From Oscillospiraceae bacterium (GTDB lineage: Bacteria; Bacillota; Clostridia; Oscillospirales; Oscillospiraceae): a stretch of DNA of 6,115 nucleotides. The translations under genes and the position numbers were made by a program. Location: positions 1 through 6,115 of the forward strand of contig JAFYUG010000388.1 of the NCBI GenBank assembly GCA_017558545.1. The letters are read 5' to 3'. Positions 1 to 4,607 of this stretch are shown here, piece after piece (the stretch's first letter is position 1; the number at the start of each line of letters is the position of its first letter). A model generated the notes under the pieces. It made no database searches. It was given only the letters and a program-made list of their open reading frames with translations, and was not told where the DNA came from.

Positions 1-249
1 AATGAGGCTTACCTGAGCAAAGCCCAGAGGGCTGCGCTTTTCGGTGCCTCCGAAAATAACGTCCTCCATTTTGCCGCCGCGCAGGGTTTTGCTGCGCTGC
101 TCGCCCATAACCCAAAGCATGGCATCGGAAATATTACTCTTTCCGCTGCCGTTGGGACCAACAATGGCCGTTATATCTTTTTCAAAGCTTATTACTGTCT
201 TATCTGCAAAAGACTTAAAGCCCTGTATTTCTATCGCTTTTAAATACAA
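1..249 (-). CDS. smc: Chromosome segregation ATPase SMC, N-terminal fragment (3' end outside window)
   Basis: Structural maintenance of chromosomes protein, the ATPase of the SMC-ScpAB condensin that compacts and separates replicated chromosomes. Only the first 83 residues are inside the window, out of roughly 1,180 expected for the family. They show the classic beginning MYLKAIEIQGFKSFADKT, then the Walker A loop GPNGSGKSN at 31-39, followed by ISDAMLWVMGEQ and the KTLRGGKMEDVIFGGT segment at 54-71 that is typical of bacterial SMC. The chosen start is TTG at 247-249: AAGGAG lies 8 nt upstream, and the predicted protein then begins exactly where other SMCs begin. A GTG at 256-258 overlaps the Shine-Dalgarno and is less likely. 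The rnc-(x)-smc order is usual in Bacillota. A candidate promoter lies just upstream, so smc may be transcribed partly on its own. Confidence 0.96.
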   Translation of the reverse strand, partial: MYLKAIEIQGFKSFADKTVISFEKDITAIVGPNGSGKSNISDAMLWVMGEQRSKTLRGGKMEDVIFGGTEKRSPLGFAQVSLI

Positions 250-257
250 TTCTTGCA

Positions 258-263
258 CTCCTT
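258..263 (-). promoter_or_regulatory. Ribosome binding site deciding the smc TTG start
   Basis: AAGGAG on the minus strand, with an 8-nt spacer to TTG at 247-249. Its last base is the first base of the alternative GTG codon (256-258), so ribosomes bound here cannot readily start at that GTG. This supports TTG as the initiation codon. Confidence 0.8.
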
Positions 264-264
264 G

Positions 265-284
265 TTGTGGGCAAATGCTCACAA
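265..284 (-). other. Small imperfect hairpin in the smc leader
   Basis: On the minus strand, TTGTG (280-284) pairs with CACAA (265-269). Inside this stem a GC/GC pair closes an ATTT loop after one A-C mismatch, giving about 7 base pairs in total. The hairpin ends one base before the AAGGAG of smc. It has no following T-run, so it is not an intrinsic terminator. It could shape ribosome access or protect the mRNA end, but it is short enough to be chance. Confidence 0.3.
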
Positions 285-297
285 AAATACAGAATAA

Positions 298-326
298 AGT
301 ATATTACATAATTTCTTCTTTTGCAA
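298..326 (-). promoter_or_regulatory. Candidate SigA-type promoter for smc
   Basis: On the minus strand, TTGCAA (321-326; 4 of 6 matches to TTGACA) is separated by exactly 17 nt from TATACT (298-303; 5 of 6 matches to TATAAT). The -35 lies inside the last codons of the radical SAM gene, and the -10 directly follows its TAA stop in the most AT-rich stretch of the window. Transcription would begin near 290-292 and give a leader of about 40 nt before the smc TTG. No extended -10 TG is present. This is a prediction from motif and spacing only. Confidence 0.5.
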
Positions 327-1317
327 TGCGCTGGACCATAATTTCTCCGTTTTTCACATCAAATGGACGGATTTTAAGCTCTTTTAGTTCAAATTCTGCC
401 ATAAGCGCATTGATGTTGCTTCGTTTTTGACCTGTCATCTTGGAAATGCAGGAGGGATGGACAAGCAAAACTATACTCTCCCCAGCTTTAACATCCTTCA
501 AAAGCTCTCTGGCCTTCTTAAGATAGATGCGGCTTTGCACCATCTCCCCAAGGACAGGATGGTAAGCACCGCCAAGGGCATCTCCCCCGCTGAGTTCATC
601 GCTGGGGTTTAATCCCATGCGTATAACCGGTATGGATGCCTTTTCAAATATAGGCAAAATTTCGCTGCATAGCTCCACGGCATCTTCGACGCTATGCTCA
701 GTATATTTACCCTCTTCCCACATATCCGCAAGGGCAGTATCACGGATTATAACCGTTGGATAAATTCTCACGCCATTAGGTTGCAGGGCAGCTATACGGC
801 GGGCAGAGGCAATATCCTTTTCAAAATCAGAGCCCGGAAGGCCTGTCATCATCTGCAAAATGAGATTAAATCCCGCACTTTTAATCATCTCGGCAGCTTT
901 CTCTGTGTCTGCCGCAGTATGTCCGCGCCATGATGCCGCCAGCACACTATCGCACATGGACTGGCTGCCAAGCTCTATTGTTTTAACGCCTTTTTCTTTC
1001 AAAAAAGCGAGAATTTCTTCATTGATTGCATCCGGCCTTGTGGAAAGGCGAATGGATGAAATGCTGCCGCTTTCAAGATAGGGCGCGGCAGCATCCAAAA
1101 GGGCTCTTTGCTCTTCAATGGGAATAGCCGTAAAGGAGCCGCCATAAAAGGCCAGCTCCGCATTTTCGCATATACTGAGCGCTGCCTCTATCTCCCTTTT
1201 AACATCCTCGGGGCAGGCAGGCAAAAGGCTGCCCGAAATGCGTTTCTGATTACAGAAAACGCAATCGTGGGGGCAGCCCAAATGGGGTATGAATACAGGA
1301 ATGATACTGTTTCTCAT
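304..1317 (-). CDS. Elp3-like radical SAM protein without acetyltransferase domain, function unknown
   Basis: A radical S-adenosylmethionine enzyme whose substrate cannot be read from the sequence. The N-terminal CPHDCVFC (Cys15, Cys19, Cys22; CxxxCxxC) should bind the 4Fe-4S cluster. FYGGSFTA at 57-64 corresponds to the SAM-binding GGE-type motif. STRPDAI at 92-98, ELGSQSM at 115-121 and MTGLPG at 157-162 follow the pattern of the Elp3/COG1243 radical SAM core. The remaining C-terminal part (about 240-337) resembles the short radical-SAM C-terminal extension. At 337 residues it lacks the GNAT acetyltransferase half of true Elp3 (about 500-550 residues), so a name such as 'histone acetyltransferase' would mislead. 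The start is ATG with AAGGA at 1325-1329, 7 nt upstream, inside the rnc end. GC is about 47-48% by hand count, below a trmFO sample at about 53%. An RNA-modification role is only an inference from Elp3 and from neighbouring rnc and trmFO. Confidence 0.9.
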   Translation of the reverse strand: MRNSIIPVFIPHLGCPHDCVFCNQKRISGSLLPACPEDVKREIEAALSICENAELAFYGGSFTAIPIEEQRALLDAAAPYLESGSISSIRLSTRPDAINEEILAFLKEKGVKTIELGSQSMCDSVLAASWRGHTAADTEKAAEMIKSAGFNLILQMMTGLPGSDFEKDIASARRIAALQPNGVRIYPTVIIRDTALADMWEEGKYTEHSVEDAVELCSEILPIFEKASIPVIRMGLNPSDELSGGDALGGAYHPVLGEMVQSRIYLKKARELLKDVKAGESIVLLVHPSCISKMTGQKRSNINALMAEFELKELKIRPFDVKNGEIMVQRIAKEEIM

Positions 1318-1320
1318 TTC

Positions 1321-1989
1321 TCAGTCCTTCAGTTTTTCAAGAGCCTTGGCGGCAGCATTCTGCTCCGCTTCCTTCTTGGTGCGGCCTTCGCCCTGTCCTA
1401 TCATCTCTCCGTTAAGATACACAGCCGCTCCGAAAACCTTCATATGGTCAGGCCCGCTTTCGCTGAGCATTTCATAGCTGAGAGAGCATCCGGGAGTGCG
1501 CTGGACAAGCTCCTGAAGTCTTGTTTTGCTGTCACCGGTGGACACACCGCCAACTTCACCCAGCTTGGAGAGGATATGGGCGTTAACAAACTCCTCTGCA
1601 ACTTCAAAGCCGCCGTCTATGTACAGCGCTGCAATAACAGCTTCAACACAGTCGGCAAGGATGCTATGGCGCTCTCTTCCGCCGGTGAGTTCTTCGCCCT
1701 TGCCAAGGCGGAGATTTTCACCAAATCCAAGCTTATAGGCAACCTCCCAAAGGCTCTGCTCACAAACAAGCTCGGCCCTCATTCTGGTCATCTTACCCTC
1801 GGGAAGCTTGGGGAAGTTTCTATAAAGGTGCATAGCCACAACCATGCCCAAAACACTGTCGCCTATGAACTCAAGGCGCTCGTTGCTCTGGCAGCGCTGC
1901 TCGTTGGCATAGGATGAATGGGTAAGAGCAGTTACAATAAGGCTGCGGTCTTTAAAGCTATAATTAAGTTTTTCCTGAAGCTCCTTCAC
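1321..1989 (-). CDS. rnc: Ribonuclease III
   Basis: Double-strand-specific endoribonuclease that processes rRNA precursors and structured or antisense-paired RNAs. It works as a dimer with Mg2+. The 222 residues are typical. The N-terminal RNase III domain (about 1-145) carries the signature NERLEFIGDSVL at 36-47. All expected acidic catalytic residues are present: Glu37, Glu40 and Asp44, Glu64 in PEGKMTRMRAELV, and Asp113 and Glu116 in LADCVEAVIAALYID. The double-stranded-RNA-binding domain spans about 153-222 and ends with the conserved TKKEAEQNAAAKALEKL helix. The start is GTG at 1987-1989; there is no nearby ATG in frame, and a purine-rich Shine-Dalgarno lies 8 nt upstream. It is followed after 3 nt by the radical SAM gene, whose ribosome binding site sits inside the rnc 3' end, so the two are almost certainly co-expressed. 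Confidence 0.97.
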   Translation of the reverse strand: MKELQEKLNYSFKDRSLIVTALTHSSYANEQRCQSNERLEFIGDSVLGMVVAMHLYRNFPKLPEGKMTRMRAELVCEQSLWEVAYKLGFGENLRLGKGEELTGGRERHSILADCVEAVIAALYIDGGFEVAEEFVNAHILSKLGEVGGVSTGDSKTRLQELVQRTPGCSLSYEMLSESGPDHMKVFGAAVYLNGEMIGQGEGRTKKEAEQNAAAKALEKLKD

Positions 1990-1997
1990 GCTTTCTT

Positions 1998-2004
1998 CCC
2001 CCTT
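1998..2004 (-). promoter_or_regulatory. Ribosome binding site deciding the rnc GTG start
   Basis: AAGGGGG on the minus strand lies 8 nt before the GTG at 1987-1989, in the 28-nt acpP/rnc gap. It differs from the AAGGAG-like sites of the other genes. With GTG initiation it may translate rnc less strongly than acpP just upstream. Its AAGGG falls in the loop of a possible 6-bp hairpin (stem 2005-2010 with 1994-1999, one G-U pair). Confidence 0.65.
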
Positions 2005-2017
2005 GGAAAATATTTAA

Positions 2018-2248
2018 TCAGATGTTCTTGGCTACGAGGTCTACAAGATCGCCAACGGTGCGAATGCCCTTGAGATCTTCTTCCTTCATTTCGTCAAGAT
2101 TGAACTCGCTCTCCATTGCCATGGAAAGCTCAACAACGTCAAGAGAATCGGCGTCCAGATCTTCAAGGAGGTTGGTATCCATGGTGATCTCGTCCTCATC
2201 CATACCGAACTGATCGGCTATAATAGCTCTGATTTTTTCGAATATCAT
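2018..2248 (-). CDS. acpP: Acyl carrier protein
   Basis: Small acidic carrier that holds growing fatty acyl chains as thioesters on a 4'-phosphopantetheine arm. It feeds the fatty-acid synthase enzymes and the PlsX reaction. The 76 residues match the standard length (about 75-80). Ser35 in DADSLDVVEL is the phosphopantetheine attachment site, and helix II (residues 36-50) carries the usual acidic, partner-binding face. The residue two before the DSL Asp-Ser is Asp32, where many ACPs have Gly (LGADSL); this should be tolerated. The protein is rich in Asp and Glu, as expected. The start is ATG with AAAGGA at 2257-2262, 8 nt upstream, a strong site that suits an abundant protein. It lies 21 nt after plsX and 28 nt before rnc, the conserved Bacillota order once fabD and fabG are removed. 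A specialised polyketide or peptide carrier is unlikely given this context. Confidence 0.97.
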   Translation of the reverse strand: MIFEKIRAIIADQFGMDEDEITMDTNLLEDLDADSLDVVELSMAMESEFNLDEMKEEDLKGIRTVGDLVDLVAKNI

Positions 2249-2269
2249 GATTATCGTCCTTTCAAAAAC

Positions 2270-3292
2270 TTATTCGCCGGAGCGAAGCTTCATATACTCG
2301 ATATTGGCTTCAATTTTGCCGCTAATATCGTTTTCAACTATATTCATAGCCTGCTTTACTGCAGAGCGTATAGCTCTTGCATTGGAGCTGCCGTGAGCCT
2401 TGATAACGGGCTTGGTAATACCGAGGAAGGGAGTTCCGCCAACCTCGTTGGGGTCAAGCATGGCCTTGATGGAGCCCATATCGTTCTTTATAACAAGGGC
2501 TGAGAGCTTATTTTTAAGGCTCTTCATCATTGTGGCCTTGATGTTCTTCATAAGGAACTTGGCAGTTCCTTCAATACCCTTCATAAGGATATTGCCGGTG
2601 AAGCCATCGGTTACGATAACATCGCACTTATCGGCAAAAACATCGCCGCCTTCAATGTTGCCTACGAAGTTAATACGGCCTTCCTCGTGAGCAGCCTTGA
2701 GAAGAGCATAGGTTTCCTTGCAAAGCTCGGTGCCCTTGGTGTCCTCGCTGCCGTTATTGAGAAGTCCGACTCTGGGATTTTCCACGCCGCTGATGGCAGA
2801 GGCATAGAAAGAGCCCATGAAAGCAAACTGAAGAAGATACTCGGTGGTGCAATCAACATTTGCGCCGCAATCTATAAGCACAACGCCCTTCTTGCCGTTA
2901 GGGATTACAGGGCAGAAGCAGGCGCGGCGAATGCCGCGAATGCGCTTAACAATCAATGTTGCGCCGGTGAGCAGCGCGCCGGTGCTGCCTGCGGAAATGA
3001 AGGCATCGCCCTGACCATCTTTGAGAAGATTAAAGCCAACGGTCATGGAGCTATCCTTTTTTCTGCGGCAAGCCATGGCGGGGTCATCATGCATATCAAC
3101 AACTTCAGTTGCATTCACAACGGAGATATGCTCGTTGCCTTCGCCGCCAAACTGAGCAAGGCACTCGCGCACTTTTTCTTCTATGCCTACAAGAATTATG
3201 TCAACTCCGAATTCCTTTTGGGCATCAACTGCGCCCTTGACGATTTCGGAAGGGGCGTTATCGCCGCCCATGGCGTCTATAATTATTCTCAT
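2270..3292 (-). CDS. plsX: Phosphate acyltransferase PlsX (acyl-ACP:phosphate)
   Basis: Converts acyl-ACP and inorganic phosphate to acyl-phosphate, the donor that PlsY uses to acylate glycerol-3-phosphate in the first step of phospholipid synthesis. It is a peripheral, membrane-associated cytoplasmic enzyme. The 340 residues are close to the usual size (about 330-340). Family blocks appear in order: IDAMGGDNAP at 5-14, ISAGSTGALL at 99-108, DCGANVD at 141-147, NNGSEDTKG at 179-187, GNIEGGDVF at 211-219, DGFTGNI at 229-235 and KAHGSSNA at 298-305. The start is ATG, with AGGAG at 3298-3302 five nt upstream and an ATGA overlap with trmFO. The next gene is acpP, whose product carries its substrate. 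Unlike B. subtilis, no fapR precedes it and no fabD or fabG follows it, so a FapR operator is neither expected nor seen here. Confidence 0.97.
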   Translation of the reverse strand: MRIIIDAMGGDNAPSEIVKGAVDAQKEFGVDIILVGIEEKVRECLAQFGGEGNEHISVVNATEVVDMHDDPAMACRRKKDSSMTVGFNLLKDGQGDAFISAGSTGALLTGATLIVKRIRGIRRACFCPVIPNGKKGVVLIDCGANVDCTTEYLLQFAFMGSFYASAISGVENPRVGLLNNGSEDTKGTELCKETYALLKAAHEEGRINFVGNIEGGDVFADKCDVIVTDGFTGNILMKGIEGTAKFLMKNIKATMMKSLKNKLSALVIKNDMGSIKAMLDPNEVGGTPFLGITKPVIKAHGSSNARAIRSAVKQAMNIVENDISGKIEANIEYMKLRSGE

Positions 3293-4599
3293 AGTTTCTC
3301 CTCTCTGAGCCTATCTATAATTTCAAGGCTTCTCTTGCTTATCTCGGCGTTTTTATTGCGCTTGCCCTTGACGCGGTAGCCAAGGGGGGTAATTATGCCG
3401 AAGTTTATGTTCATGGGCTGGAAGTTGCCGCTTACGCTGCCGCCGGAAACATAAAGTCCCAAAGCGCCGATGGCGGTTTCCTGGGGGAAGTCAACAGGCT
3501 CTTTGCCAAGGAGGCGGTGGGCGGTTTCGATACCAACAAGCATGCCGCTGGCGCAGGATTCAACATAGCCCTCAACGCCTGTCATCTGTCCCGCAAAGGA
3601 TATTCTGGGCTCGCTTTTCAGTCTGTAATAGCGATCCAGCAAAGTGGGAGAGTTGAGATAGGTGTTGCGGTGCATAACGCCGTAGCGGACAAATTCTGCG
3701 TTTTTCAGAGCGGGAATCATGGAGAAAACTCTCTTCTGCTCAGGGAAACGCAGGTGGGTCTGGAAGCCGACTATGTTGAAAATAGTGCCTTCTGCGTTAT
3801 CGCGGCGAAGCTGAACAACGGCATAGTTTTCCTTGCCGTTTCGAGGGTCAATAAGGCCAACGGGCTTGAGAGGGCCAAAACGGAGGGTGTCCTCTCCCCT
3901 TCTTGCCATAACCTCAACGGGCATGCAGCCTTCGAATACGCCGCCATCATCAAAGCCGTGAACCTGAGCTTCCTCGGCATTGCAAAGCTCGTTCCAAAAA
4001 GCCAGATACTCTTCCTTGTTCATGGGGCAATTTATATAGTCGGGCGTGCCCTTATCATAGCGGGAGGCATAGAAGGCGCTATCCATATCTATGCTGTCCA
4101 GCATAACAATGGGAGCTGCTGCATCATAAAAATGCAGGTCGCTGTTGGGGCAAAGAGCGGCTATTTTCTCAGCCAAAGGGTCGCTGGTGAGAGGGCCGGA
4201 GGCAATAACAACTTCGCCCTCGGGAATCTCGGTTATTTCTTCCTCAACAAGAGTTATGTTGGGGTGATTTTTAATATGCTCGGTGACCATGCGGGCATAG
4301 CCCTCGCGGTCCACGGCCAAAGCGCCGCCGGCGGGAACTTTGTTGGCGTCGGCGCACTTCATAATAAGGCTGCCCATGCGGCGGAGCTCTTCCTTGAGAA
4401 GGCCAACGGCATTGCTAAGGTCATCGCTTCTGAAGGAGTTGGAGCAAACAAGCTCGGCAAAGTCATTGGAGACATGAGCCGGAGTCTTTTTATTAGGCTT
4501 CATCTCGCAAAGAGTTACCTTTATGCCGCGCTCAGCCAGCTGCCAGGCACATTCGCTGCCGGCAAGGCCTGCGCCTATAACCCATACTTTATGTTCCAT
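3289..4599 (-). CDS. trmFO: Methylenetetrahydrofolate-tRNA-(uracil-5-)-methyltransferase TrmFO
   Basis: A flavoenzyme that makes 5-methyluridine at position 54 of the tRNA T-loop, using methylenetetrahydrofolate as carbon donor and FAD/NAD(P)H as reductant; it acts in the cytoplasm. The 436-residue length matches the family. The N-terminus is a dinucleotide-binding fold with GAGLAG at 9-14 and the acidic CEMKP strand end at 31-35. Cys52 in ELVCSNSFRSDDL and Cys225 in FEGCMPVEVMARRGEDTLR align with the two functional cysteines (53 and 226) of Bacillus subtilis TrmFO. The C-terminal part contains the conserved QMTGVEGYVESCASG and NFGIITPL stretches. The start is ATG, with AAGGAG at 4611-4616 lying 11 nt upstream and abutting the topA stop. 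The stop (TGA) overlaps the plsX start in an ATGA, so translation may be coupled. The neighbour topA is a common partner in Bacillota. Confidence 0.97.
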   Translation of the reverse strand: MEHKVWVIGAGLAGSECAWQLAERGIKVTLCEMKPNKKTPAHVSNDFAELVCSNSFRSDDLSNAVGLLKEELRRMGSLIMKCADANKVPAGGALAVDREGYARMVTEHIKNHPNITLVEEEITEIPEGEVVIASGPLTSDPLAEKIAALCPNSDLHFYDAAAPIVMLDSIDMDSAFYASRYDKGTPDYINCPMNKEEYLAFWNELCNAEEAQVHGFDDGGVFEGCMPVEVMARRGEDTLRFGPLKPVGLIDPRNGKENYAVVQLRRDNAEGTIFNIVGFQTHLRFPEQKRVFSMIPALKNAEFVRYGVMHRNTYLNSPTLLDRYYRLKSEPRISFAGQMTGVEGYVESCASGMLVGIETAHRLLGKEPVDFPQETAIGALGLYVSGGSVSGNFQPMNINFGIITPLGYRVKGKRNKNAEISKRSLEIIDRLREEKL

Positions 4600-4607
4600 C
4601 TATCTAT

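Noticed and set aside
265..284. Intrinsic terminator between the radical SAM gene and smc
   Set aside because: The stem is weak and interrupted by a mismatch, and it is followed by the AAGGAG ribosome binding site rather than by a run of T.
1108..1917. A 269-codon plus-strand open frame opposite rnc and the start of the radical SAM gene
   Set aside because: It runs in register with both minus-strand genes, both of which carry full catalytic motifs. No motif or convincing start context was seen for the plus-strand frame.
1994..2010. Hairpin in the acpP/rnc gap as an RNase III autoregulatory site or terminator
   Set aside because: The stem is only 6 bp with one G-U pair, far shorter than typical RNase III targets, and no T-run follows it. 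The Shine-Dalgarno AAGGG lies in the loop, so it stays accessible. Probably chance.
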